Source of the DNA: CAIOGI01 sp964561875
GTDB lineage: Bacteria > Patescibacteriota > Minisyncoccia > Phycocordibacterales > PALSA-1337
Assembly (NCBI GenBank): GCA_964561875.1
Contig: CAZLQL010000005.1
Location: 1-52,755 of the forward strand
Length of the DNA stretch: 52,755 nucleotides
Direction: 5' to 3'
Each line of letters begins with the position of its first letter. Position 1 is the first letter of the stretch. This document shows positions 36,331 to 43,304 of the stretch, in pieces. A model generated the notes under the pieces. The model searched no databases. It was given only the letters and a program-made list of their open reading frames with translations, and was not told the DNA's origin. The position numbers and the translations under genes were made by a program.

Positions 36331-37277
36331 TGGAAAACAGACTTACCACATCCCCTTCTTGGACTGAAATATTCAAAGAAATTGGCATCCAATTAAAAAC
36401 ACGTAGTGGTTTACTGACCAGACGGGTTTTGTGGATTAGTTCTCCGGCATTACTCTTTTTACTTATACTTCGAATCATAGCCGGATTGCCAAATTTTCGT
36501 TCTTGGCTTCAAGGATTTGATATGTCACTCCAAATAGATATGGTTTACACAGGCACATTAGTTCTAGTCGTCTTGGTAATTAGTACGATTATAATGACAG
36601 CCATCTCTAAAATTGAACAGACTGTCTGGCTAGATTCCTATTTTGATGGTAAAAATTTAACCCCACAAGAGAGTTGGAAAATTGCAAAAAGGCTCTATAT
36701 CCCGTGGTGCAAACTTCAAAGTAAATTATTCTTTCGTTATTATGTCTGGATTGTTGTGACCATCATTGCACTGTTTTTCTCTGCAATCTTTTTTACTTCA
36801 AATTTCGCACGTTCATTACCTGGAAACTTTATAATGATTGGTTGGTCATCGCTTATAATTATCGGTGGAATAACACTTGTAATACTTACACGTTATTTTA
36901 AACTCAAATTAAGTTATGCCCCTTTTATTTTTCTTGATAAATATACCGGAGATACTTCGCCTGAATTTTGGAAAGAATTTTTCATTGAACTCGAGACTCT
37001 TAATAAAGCCAGCGAGGGTGAATCTTTCAAAAAGAATGTGATGTTAGAAATCGGCGCTGATGTAGCAGTTTCGTTAACCCAATTTATTGCACAAAGAATG
37101 ACTGCAGTTTTAGGACCAACTGCAGGGATATTTCTTCTTGCAGGAAAAGAGGTTGCTATTAGAATAATTTATTATGCAAAGAAAACTGGTCAGTACGTCT
37201 TATATCGTTTTGCCTTTAAAACCATTCATGGCGATACGCATTACGTAAATGAGTATATTTACAATCTATCTAAATAG
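36330..37277 (+). CDS. Multi-helix membrane protein, unknown
   Basis: A 315-residue protein with four clear membrane helices: VLWISSPALLFLLILRIIAG, MVYTGTLVLVVLVISTIIMT, YVWIVVTIIALFFSAIFF and MIGWSSLIIIGGITLVIL. The C-terminal half is more soluble, with an amphipathic region (AVSLTQFIAQRMTAVLGPTA). It is translationally coupled to the preceding membrane protein. No family recognised; a paired-subunit exporter or sensor is possible but unsupported. Confidence 0.65.
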   Translation: MENRLTTSPSWTEIFKEIGIQLKTRSGLLTRRVLWISSPALLFLLILRIIAGLPNFRSWLQGFDMSLQIDMVYTGTLVLVVLVISTIIMTAISKIEQTVWLDSYFDGKNLTPQESWKIAKRLYIPWCKLQSKLFFRYYVWIVVTIIALFFSAIFFTSNFARSLPGNFIMIGWSSLIIIGGITLVILTRYFKLKLSYAPFIFLDKYTGDTSPEFWKEFFIELETLNKASEGESFKKNVMLEIGADVAVSLTQFIAQRMTAVLGPTAGIFLLAGKEVAIRIIYYAKKTGQYVLYRFAFKTIHGDTHYVNEYIYNLSK

Positions 37278-37396
37278 TATCTGCATTCAGAGAGTGTCGT
37301 TGTGGTATCATAAATCTATTAAAAATTACTAAGCGAAGCTTGACCGAGCACGGTTCTAACTCTAGTTAGGTGAATCTTCTAGAAACCCTTATTTTA

Positions 37397-37405
37397 TGGC
37401 ATAAT
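37397..37405 (+). promoter_or_regulatory. Extended -10 box for the second SAH-hydrolase-like gene
   Basis: TGGCATAAT ending eight bases before the ATG at 37414, near-leaderless. Confidence 0.4.
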
Positions 37406-37413
37406 CTTGTTTT

Positions 37414-38538
37414 ATGGAGCTAATTAACGACAAATCAAACCACCCATACTCACTTCTTCAGCAAACGTTTGATTTGTTTCCTATTTCTGCTAATCAAGAC
37501 CTGAGCCAAACTTATATTTTTGCTTGTCAGCATATTCTTGAGCCGCAAGGAAAGATGTTCTCAATGTTTGTTGATTTTGGAATTCCGAAAGAGAATATCT
37601 TTATCCTTGGTAAGGTATATTCAACAAACAATGTTCAACTTGAAGAATTAAAGCAAAGCGGTTTCCAGGTTCAGCAGCCAACTTTTGATATCAATAAGTC
37701 GTTCGATGAGCAGCATAAGGATAACTGTGAAGCTCTATTTGAGATATTTGAAAAGACTGTATCAGGCAAAGCTCGAGTGATCGTTCTTGATGATGGCTCA
37801 GGTCTGCTTTCCGTATTCAATAAGAATTTTGAAAAAATAAGTAAGGATATTGAAATCACTGGAGTTGAGCAGACATCGTCAGGCTTCCGTAAGCTTGAAA
37901 GTGAAGTTCTTAACTTTCCGATAATCAATGTGGCGCGTTCAGCTATTAAGTTGAATAAAGAAAGTCAGTTTATCGCTGAAAGCTGTTTTGAAAAGATAGA
38001 CTCTTATATTAAGGACAACCATCTTTCTCAGAATCGTTTTCTAATCATCGGTCTTGGGCCGATTGGACAGGCTTTATTTGATTTACTGCAGAAAAGAGAC
38101 GAGGAGGTGTTTGGATTCGACACAGCCCTGGGTCATGAGAATCTTGTAGAAAAAATAAAAGAGTTGAAGCCGAATATAATTATAGGTGCTACAGGCGTAA
38201 CAGTGATTTCAAATGAAGATGTAATGATTCTTAATTCTATTGGACATAAGATTCACCTCATAAGCGTTTCATCGTCAGATAGAGAATTTCCTGTTGCAAA
38301 CTACAGAAAAGAAAATGATCTAGATATGCACTCAGATGTTGATTTCGAAAATGTAGTATTCCTTAACAATGGCTTTCCAATCAATTTTAAAGGAAATCGA
38401 TACGAAGGGGCGGTAGCAGGAATTGAGAGGACGATATGTCTTCTTCTTGGCTCGGTATTGTATTTAATCAAAGTTGATATTGCAGATTTACCTAAGAAGT
38501 TTATTGAAGTTCCAGAATTAGTAACTAATATCTTATAA
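37414..38538 (+). CDS. S-adenosylhomocysteine hydrolase-like protein (copy 2)
   Basis: A 374-residue paralogue of the 34547-35662 product over its full length. Shared blocks include ACQHILEPQ, IPKENIFI, VLDDGSGLLSV, GVEQTSSGFRKLE, NVARSAIKLNKES, GLGPIGQALFDLL and FKGNRYEG. It ends two bases before a SAM-dependent methyltransferase gene. Methyltransferases release S-adenosylhomocysteine, so the pair could form a methylation/by-product module. Catalytic residues of true SAH hydrolase are only partly kept. Base composition is slightly less AT-rich than in copy 1. Confidence 0.72.
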   Translation: MELINDKSNHPYSLLQQTFDLFPISANQDLSQTYIFACQHILEPQGKMFSMFVDFGIPKENIFILGKVYSTNNVQLEELKQSGFQVQQPTFDINKSFDEQHKDNCEALFEIFEKTVSGKARVIVLDDGSGLLSVFNKNFEKISKDIEITGVEQTSSGFRKLESEVLNFPIINVARSAIKLNKESQFIAESCFEKIDSYIKDNHLSQNRFLIIGLGPIGQALFDLLQKRDEEVFGFDTALGHENLVEKIKELKPNIIIGATGVTVISNEDVMILNSIGHKIHLISVSSSDREFPVANYRKENDLDMHSDVDFENVVFLNNGFPINFKGNRYEGAVAGIERTICLLLGSVLYLIKVDIADLPKKFIEVPELVTNIL

Positions 38539-38540
38539 AT

Positions 38541-39305
38541 ATGGAAAACTCAAAAATAAAAGCGAATCAGGATAATTGGAATAAGACCTATGCTCATTTT
38601 GAAGGATGGTGTGCTTTGCCAACATGGGGACCATACGAGGTGTGTAAAGACGACCCAACTCTGATTGGAAACATGAAGGATAAGACTTTCTTAGAGATTT
38701 GCTGTGGTAGCGGTCACTCTATAAAGTATCTCATCGAGAATGGTGCAAAGAAAGTTTATGCTATCGACTTTTCAGAAAACCAGATTAATCTTGCAAAAAA
38801 GACTAATGCGGCACATTTGGATAAGGTTGAATTCATACTCTCTCCAATGGAGAAGATAATAGAGCTTCCTGAAAAAGTTGACGTAGTTTTCTCGATATAT
38901 GGAATTGGCTGGACTTTCGATCCAACGTTAACATTCAAAAATATCTTTTCATATCTGAAGCCTGGCGGAAAATTCGTATGGAGCTGGGATCATGGAGTAT
39001 TCCTCAACTCAAAGAAACAGGATGATAAAGTTGTGGTAACAGGTTCTTATCATGATGAATCAGAACAACATCTAAAAACTTTTTATAGTGGAGATGGGGT
39101 TTATCTAGCTTATAGAAAAACTAGTACATGGTTTCAATTTCTCAGAGATGCAGGGTTTGATATAAATCGTTATCTGGAACCTAAACCCATTAGCATAAAC
39201 GAAGATATTGCCACAATATCAAGTCCAGAAATGGGTAAATACTACAGTCCAGTGAAAGCGGAAAAGATTCCTTCTGTAATCATTTTCGAATGTATTAAGA
39301 AATAA
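38541..39305 (+). CDS. Class I SAM-dependent methyltransferase
   Basis: A 254-residue methyltransferase. Motif I (FLEICCGSGHSIKYL, about 50-64), an acidic residue after strand 2 (VYAIDFSEN) and a GGKFVWSWDH strand fit the class I SAM fold. The N-terminal QDNWNKTYAHFEGW resembles small-molecule methyltransferases rather than DNA enzymes (no NPPY). It is translated together with the upstream SAH-hydrolase-like protein. Substrate unknown. Confidence 0.85.
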   Translation: MENSKIKANQDNWNKTYAHFEGWCALPTWGPYEVCKDDPTLIGNMKDKTFLEICCGSGHSIKYLIENGAKKVYAIDFSENQINLAKKTNAAHLDKVEFILSPMEKIIELPEKVDVVFSIYGIGWTFDPTLTFKNIFSYLKPGGKFVWSWDHGVFLNSKKQDDKVVVTGSYHDESEQHLKTFYSGDGVYLAYRKTSTWFQFLRDAGFDINRYLEPKPISINEDIATISSPEMGKYYSPVKAEKIPSVIIFECIKK

Positions 39306-39339
39306 GCATATAAACCAATAGCGCTGAATTATGAGTACA

Positions 39340-39380
39340 GCAAAGCAATCCGTGACAGAATCTAAGCCCCGCAGCAAAAT
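39340..39380. repeat. Degenerate copy of the tRNA-Gln-end repeat
   Basis: Contains ATCCGTGAC, then GA-TC, CCCC and AGCAAA in the same order as the 41-bp repeats, with several substitutions and a short deletion. It closes the 3.6-kb module that begins at 35751. Confidence 0.6.
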
Positions 39381-39401
39381 ATGATAAAATAATTTTAAAA
39401 C

Positions 39402-40034
39402 ATGAATACAGAAAAAGATTTATCCGAACAAGATTACATCAATATAAAAAATAAATACCTTTCTTTGGTGGAGATTCCAAAAAATAAAAATAGTGGGCAA
39501 TTTATACTTTGTCCTGTGGGACTTGTTGGGGCTGGTAAAACTACTGTACTAAAACCACTTTCAGAAAGATTAGGTTTAGTTAGGATATCACACGATGAAA
39601 TTCGTAAGATTTTAAAAATGGAAGGATTTAATTTTGAAAAATCTAAAGAGATTGCTGTGGAAATAATCAAAGACATTATTAAAGATGGATACTCTGTATC
39701 GATTGATGCAAATTGTGGATCAAAAGAGACATTAGAAATTATTAAAAAGTTTGAGAATCAATATTCTTTAGAAATAATTTGGATTCATGTAAATCCACCC
39801 GAAAACTTTATAATAGATAAGCTTAGAAACTTTGCAATTAAGTACCCACATCTAGCATGGCCACTATTTAAGGATGGAGAGGAGGCTGTAAAAAATTATT
39901 TTAAATCTAAAGAAAAATGGGGTGATGGAACAAATTTAGGAATAGATTTTTTATACACATTTGATACATCCAAACCAGATATCAATGAACAAATTGATCA
40001 AGCTACAAAGTTAATACAAGCTAAGTTGAAATAA
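39402..40034 (+). CDS. P-loop kinase (AAA_33/zeta-like)
   Basis: A 210-residue P-loop protein. Walker A GLVGAGKTT is at 40-48, followed by LVRISHDEIRKIL (the Asp after strand 2 seen in zeta-toxin and polynucleotide-kinase-type folds) and SVSIDANCGSKETLEII. Probably phosphorylates a small molecule or nucleic-acid end. It has no antitoxin partner, so a toxin role is not supported. It lies just after the degenerate tRNA-end repeat. Confidence 0.78.
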   Translation: MNTEKDLSEQDYINIKNKYLSLVEIPKNKNSGQFILCPVGLVGAGKTTVLKPLSERLGLVRISHDEIRKILKMEGFNFEKSKEIAVEIIKDIIKDGYSVSIDANCGSKETLEIIKKFENQYSLEIIWIHVNPPENFIIDKLRNFAIKYPHLAWPLFKDGEEAVKNYFKSKEKWGDGTNLGIDFLYTFDTSKPDINEQIDQATKLIQAKLK

Positions 40035-40080
40035 TTAGAATATTTTAATAAAAGAATCTATTTTGATAGTAAATATATAT

Positions 40081-40109
40081 TTGACATAAATATGTAAATA
40101 TGTTAATAT
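40081..40109 (+). promoter_or_regulatory. Consensus promoter of the alpha-CTD-like gene
   Basis: TTGACA (40081-40086), 17-base spacer, TAATAT (40104-40109). Confidence 0.8.
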
Positions 40110-40164
40110 CTCTGATGGGTCTGCGTGGTTAAGTAATCAAACAATCAACTATATTGGAGGAAAT

Positions 40165-40782
40165 ATGGACAGTCAAATAACTGAGGCTCAAATCTCAGAG
40201 GTTAGAGAACTCTTTGAAAAAATTTTGGTAGAAAGAGGACTTGTGTGTGTGGGAAGACAAATCATTGTCACCATATCAGTAAAGGCATTCTCCCCTTTGG
40301 TTGTAAAGATCGACAACACAGAACATGCCAGGGAAATTGATAGTATTCTCGCACAACCAATTTCTTCAATTGATTTTGGTGTAAATCGTGTAAATCACTT
40401 ATTGGAAAACACTAACTTGCATATCGTTGGTGATGTGGCGAGGAAAAGTGAAGACCAGATGCTCAAATACAGAAACTTTGGCAGGAAAGCTCTTGCTATT
40501 GTACAAGCAAAACTTAAAGCACTGGGTCTTGATTTTAACACTTGCTCTCTTGTCGGACCACTTGAGCATGAAGCTGTACTAAAATCACCGATCAGAGGTA
40601 TTATTCACTACAGTTTGGTTCAATTTTTTCTCAATGAGCAAATAACAACGGTTGAGGCATTACTATCAAAATCAGTCGAAGACATCAAGTTAATAATTCC
40701 CCAACAATTCCAAAGGAATTACTCTCCCAAGCGAGTTTACGCTGAAATACGAAGTGAACTAAATGAAAGAGGGATCCTTTGA
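40165..40782 (+). CDS. Stand-alone RNA polymerase alpha C-terminal-domain-like protein
   Basis: A 205-residue protein. Residues about 64-123 match the alpha-CTD of RNA polymerase: PISSIDFGVNRVNHLLENTN, then IVGDVARKSEDQMLKYRNFG and RKALAIVQAKLKALGL, with the helix-hairpin-helix RNFGRKAL that in RpoA contacts UP-element DNA. Residues 140-205 look like a second, degenerate copy (ITTVEALLSKSVEDIKLI). The N-terminal 60 residues are unlike RpoA and lack the assembly domain. GGAGG four bases upstream fixes the start. It may act as a DNA-binding transcription factor mimicking alpha-CTD (inference). Confidence 0.78.
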   Translation: MDSQITEAQISEVRELFEKILVERGLVCVGRQIIVTISVKAFSPLVVKIDNTEHAREIDSILAQPISSIDFGVNRVNHLLENTNLHIVGDVARKSEDQMLKYRNFGRKALAIVQAKLKALGLDFNTCSLVGPLEHEAVLKSPIRGIIHYSLVQFFLNEQITTVEALLSKSVEDIKLIIPQQFQRNYSPKRVYAEIRSELNERGIL

Positions 40783-40807
40783 AGGTGCTATTCAAGAAGT
40801 TTGATCA

Positions 40808-40846
40808 ACCCGCCCGAAATTACAAAAATTCACGGGCGGTTTTTTA
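40808..40846 (+). terminator. Terminator of the alpha-CTD-like gene
   Basis: ACCCGCCCG (40808-40816) pairs with CGGGCGGT (40833-40840) across a 16-base loop, followed by TTTTTT. Between 40847 and 40976 the DNA is very AT-rich with no gene. Confidence 0.88.
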
Positions 40847-40976
40847 ATTATTTAAATCTATCTACGTATCAAATATTGTTGTATATTTTATATAATACTT
40901 AACAAATGAATACATAATCAAATTATAATATATATGTTATAAAATGTCCTGCATTTTATTACTTTTTAATAATTAT

Positions 40977-41005
40977 TATCCTCAAAACAACTTTCGTATA
41001 AAAAG
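40977..41005. repeat. Left terminal inverted repeat of the GC-rich element
   Basis: 29 bases, exact reverse complement of 42138-42166. The outermost two bases are TA on both sides. It begins TATCCTCAAAAC. Confidence 0.95.
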
Positions 41006-41008
41006 GGC

Positions 41009-41029
41009 GATATCTCAAGGTGAGATATC
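41009..41029. repeat. Subterminal hairpin of the element
   Basis: GATATCTCA/TGAGATATC, nine perfect pairs with a three-base loop, a few bases inside the left inverted repeat. A GCTTG/CAAGC stem follows. It could be a transposase-binding or transcription-blocking site. Confidence 0.6.
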
Positions 41030-41109
41030 TCGCGAGCTTGAACCGTAATCCAAGCTACATTAGCAAGATGTCCCTATTATAACTGATAGTTGACAGGTTG
41101 CCAAAATCA

Positions 41110-41138
41110 TTGACAAATAGTTATTTCTTTGCTATACT
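41110..41138 (+). promoter_or_regulatory. Consensus promoter of the passenger gene
   Basis: TTGACA (41110-41115), 17-base spacer, TATACT (41133-41138). A second TTGACA lies at 41090. Confidence 0.8.
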
Positions 41139-41169
41139 ATATGGGTAGTTCTTTGATAGAGAATCACTG

Positions 41170-41220
41170 TTGAGACGAGCTTTTTGAGCCTTAAATCAGG
41201 GCCTAGAAAGCTCGTCTCAA
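41170..41220 (+). promoter_or_regulatory. Large leader hairpin of the passenger gene
   Basis: TTGAGACGAGCTTT (41170-41183) pairs perfectly with AAAGCTCGTCTCAA (41207-41220), and an inner GCC/GGC stem is possible. It lies in the 5' untranslated region about 40 bases before the start. There is no T run, so it is a structured leader rather than a terminator. Confidence 0.7.
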
Positions 41221-41261
41221 ACTGAGGCAAGTCGTTCCGAGCGTTCTCGGTAAATCAGCAA

Positions 41262-42065
41262 ATGGAGATGATGTCGATGAAAACATTGAACACGTCTGCA
41301 CTGGTAACCGCAGACAGTCCGAAAGGACAGAGAGCTACCGAAACGTTCCGCGCCCAATACAACAAGGCGGGACTCAACGACAAAAGCGCACAGATCCTGA
41401 ACGAGCATCCCGGCTTCGCCGTGTATCTCGCAGAAGGCATCCGCCGCTTCTCAGCCAAAGCGCCCGACTACGGTCTGGCCCAGTCAATCCTCGGCGCGGA
41501 TTTCATTACGCCCGAGGAAGTCACCAAGGCTCGCCCGAGCATCGTTTACACCGTCGAACAGATCACGGCACTTGCCGAAAGCCTGCCGTCGGAGGACGTG
41601 CTCAAGTGGTGCAAGGACAACGGTTACGCAGTCATGCCTGCACCGTCCACAGCGATGTCCACGCTCGACGTTCGGGAGATCCAGTCCGCCCACTTCTACT
41701 CGAAGACGGGTGGATGGTATGCCGATCAGAAGTTCGCCCGCGAGGACAAGACGTCCTTCGGCTGGCTCCTGATCAAGAAGACGCCTGTTTCTAACTCGAC
41801 CAGCAAAAACTGGAACGAGCAGAACAAGCTTCTCTCCGCACTCGAGAAGGTGCCGAACGCCGCCGAGATGAGCTGGTTCATCACGACCTATTTTGAGGTT
41901 CGTGGTGTCCGACTCTTTGAAGGCGTTTACGTTCGGACTTCCAGTCTCGACTCGGGCGGTGACCGTGTCTACGTCGGCTGCTTCGATTCCGGCGGCCTCA
42001 ACGTCTACGGCTATTGGGGCGACCGCCGCCTCGACGGCGTCGGGTTGTCTGCTGCCAGGAAGTGA
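41262..42065 (+). CDS. GC-rich passenger protein with a possibly variable C-terminal domain
   Basis: A 267-residue protein. ATGs occur at 41262, 41268, 41271 and 41277; the GGAG at 41264-41267 favours 41277 (MKTLNTSALV). No signal peptide or membrane helix. The first half is helical and the second beta-rich, ending VYVGCFDSGGLNVYGYWGD, then RRLDGVGLSAARK. This Gly/Asp/Tyr/Trp-rich tail ending in GLSAARK recalls the C-type-lectin-like ends of variable proteins in diversity-generating retroelements, but no reverse transcriptase or template repeat is in the window. Codon use is far more GC-rich than in the neighbours, so it is foreign. Function unknown. Confidence 0.8.
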   Translation: MEMMSMKTLNTSALVTADSPKGQRATETFRAQYNKAGLNDKSAQILNEHPGFAVYLAEGIRRFSAKAPDYGLAQSILGADFITPEEVTKARPSIVYTVEQITALAESLPSEDVLKWCKDNGYAVMPAPSTAMSTLDVREIQSAHFYSKTGGWYADQKFAREDKTSFGWLLIKKTPVSNSTSKNWNEQNKLLSALEKVPNAAEMSWFITTYFEVRGVRLFEGVYVRTSSLDSGGDRVYVGCFDSGGLNVYGYWGDRRLDGVGLSAARK

Positions 42066-42103
42066 TTCTTGATCCCTTGACGGCTTGTCTCTCTTGAATA
42101 CTT

Positions 42104-42141
42104 GAGCCTCCGCGATTTTTTTTCGCGGAGGCTCTTTCTTT
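42104..42141 (+). terminator. Terminator of the passenger gene
   Basis: A perfect 12-base-pair stem, GAGCCTCCGCGA (42104-42115) with TCGCGGAGGCTC (42123-42134), then TTTCTTTTT running into the right inverted repeat. Confidence 0.9.
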
Positions 42142-42166
42142 TTATACGAAAGTTGTTTTGAGGATA
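42138..42166. repeat. Right terminal inverted repeat of the GC-rich element
   Basis: 29 bases, exact reverse complement of 40977-41005. Confidence 0.95.
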
Positions 42167-42207
42167 GTGAGACTATAATCCAACAAGAACATCTTAATGT
42201 GATATAG

Positions 42208-42216
42208 TGATACAAT
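42208..42216 (+). promoter_or_regulatory. Extended -10 box, leaderless arrangement
   Basis: TGATACAAT, then six bases, then the ATG at 42223. Confidence 0.55.
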
Positions 42217-42222
42217 TACAGA

Positions 42223-42591
42223 ATGGAAAAAGAATTTGATAACTGGTGGAATCAAATAAGTAACGCAACTGGCGATAAACAAATAAATTTATTTATTAGA
42301 TTTTGTACTTACCTGATTGATTTAAAAAATCTGGGAAAATTGAGTGAGGAGGAGGTTGCTTACAAAATAGTTAAAGCTATTCAGTTTGATAATCTTACCA
42401 ATTCCCCAGAATGTGATGCAATATTTGATATAGCAGGAACTACTGAATTACCCCGTACAACATCTTATGCTCAACCTATCGGAAAATGGGATGAAAAAAC
42501 AGCTGATCAAATTAAACAAAAAGAATGGGAGGAACTAGTGAGGACCATCGAATCTGCAAAAATTTCTTTAAAAAAGACTGGAACAAAATAA
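42223..42591 (+). CDS. Hypothetical protein, 122 aa
   Basis: A soluble, mostly helical protein (MEKEFDNWWNQISNATGDKQ...) with no signal or membrane segment and no motif I recognise. The start follows an extended -10 box by six bases, so the message is probably leaderless. It lies directly outside the right end of the GC-rich element and has host-like AT-rich composition. Confidence 0.6.
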   Translation: MEKEFDNWWNQISNATGDKQINLFIRFCTYLIDLKNLGKLSEEEVAYKIVKAIQFDNLTNSPECDAIFDIAGTTELPRTTSYAQPIGKWDEKTADQIKQKEWEELVRTIESAKISLKKTGTK

Positions 42592-42681
42592 AGTATTTTG
42601 ATTATTGATATTAGTCCATATTTATATTATATTTAACCGATTTATATCTATTAACATTATTAATATAAAATAAAAAAACAT

Positions 42682-43224
42682 ATGATCGGTTTAAAGAGAA
42701 ATACAGTGAACCTTGTTAAATTTAATCCAGAATGGATAGATTTATTTAATAAGGAAAAATCAATTTTAGAAGAATTGCTTGGCAAACTTGCTCTTGGTAT
42801 AGAACATATAGGTAGCACAGCTATAGTTGGTATTATAGCTAAACCCGTTATTGATATTGCTCTAGGTATTGATTTTAGCAACTTGAATAAAATAAAAACT
42901 ATACTGGAGAATAATAACTGGGTATTTAGACCGAAATTTGGGGATATAAATAAACACTTAGTTTTTGCAAAAGGAAATGATATTGAAAGAACACATTATT
43001 TGCATTTGATGCAATATGAAAGTAAAGGATGGAATGAAAAGATAATTTTCAGAGATTACTTGAATAATCATGAAAAAGAAAGGTATGAATATGAAAAAAT
43101 AAAGATTGATGCAATGAATAAATTTAGTAATGACAGGAAAAACTATACAAAAGAAAAGGATGAATTTGTACAGAGAATAATAGATACTGCTTTAAAAGCT
43201 AAGGAATTTACCAATACTCTATGA
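42682..43224 (+). CDS. GrpB family protein (UPF0157, nucleotidyltransferase-like)
   Basis: 180 residues with the family blocks VNLVKFNPEWIDLFNKEK, IEHIGSTAIVG (40-50) and AKPVIDIALGID (53-64), then the conserved HLVFAKGNDIERTHYLHLMQ. These match the nucleotidyltransferase fold, with the GS motif and an Asp following. Biochemical role of the family is unsettled. It converges on the PQ-loop protein gene. Confidence 0.88.
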   Translation: MIGLKRNTVNLVKFNPEWIDLFNKEKSILEELLGKLALGIEHIGSTAIVGIIAKPVIDIALGIDFSNLNKIKTILENNNWVFRPKFGDINKHLVFAKGNDIERTHYLHLMQYESKGWNEKIIFRDYLNNHEKERYEYEKIKIDAMNKFSNDRKNYTKEKDEFVQRIIDTALKAKEFTNTL

Positions 43225-43257
43225 ATTCACAATCATGCGATTACGAACACAATAAAG

Positions 43258-43286
43258 TCGAGGAGTGAGTTCGATGTCCTCCTCGA
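43258..43286 (-). terminator. Hairpin between convergent genes
   Basis: TCGAGGAG/CTCCTCGA (43258-43265 with 43279-43286). On the minus strand it is followed by CTTTATT. A second stem, GGTGGT/ACCACC, overlaps the end of the minus-strand gene. Possibly bidirectional. Confidence 0.6.
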
Positions 43287-43304
43287 TTTAGGTGGTGTTT
43301 TGTT

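Larger units (their letters stand above)
40979..42164. mobile_element. 1.2-kb element with perfect terminal inverted repeats, TA flanks and a non-transposase passenger gene
   Basis: The ends are perfect 27-base inverted repeats, flanked by TA at each side as expected of IS630/Tc1/mariner-type insertion. The interior differs strongly from the host: it holds one GC-rich gene, a consensus promoter, two hairpins and a terminator, but no transposase. It therefore resembles a non-autonomous element mobilised in trans. That interpretation is inference; the repeats and composition jump are observed. Confidence 0.75.

Noticed and set aside
37331..37380. A further tRNA-end repeat before the second SAH-hydrolase-like gene
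   Set aside because: Only CGAAG and TGACCGAG are shared with the 41-bp repeat; the acceptor part is missing, so chance similarity is likely.
39402..40034. Zeta-type toxin of a toxin-antitoxin pair
   Set aside because: The P-loop fold is compatible, but there is no small antitoxin gene next to it and no toxin-specific motif can be confirmed by eye.
41484..42215. 243-codon minus-strand open frame opposite the GC-rich passenger gene
   Set aside because: GC-rich DNA leaves long antisense frames open by chance. The plus strand has the promoter, leader and terminator, and the minus frame runs through the inverted repeat.
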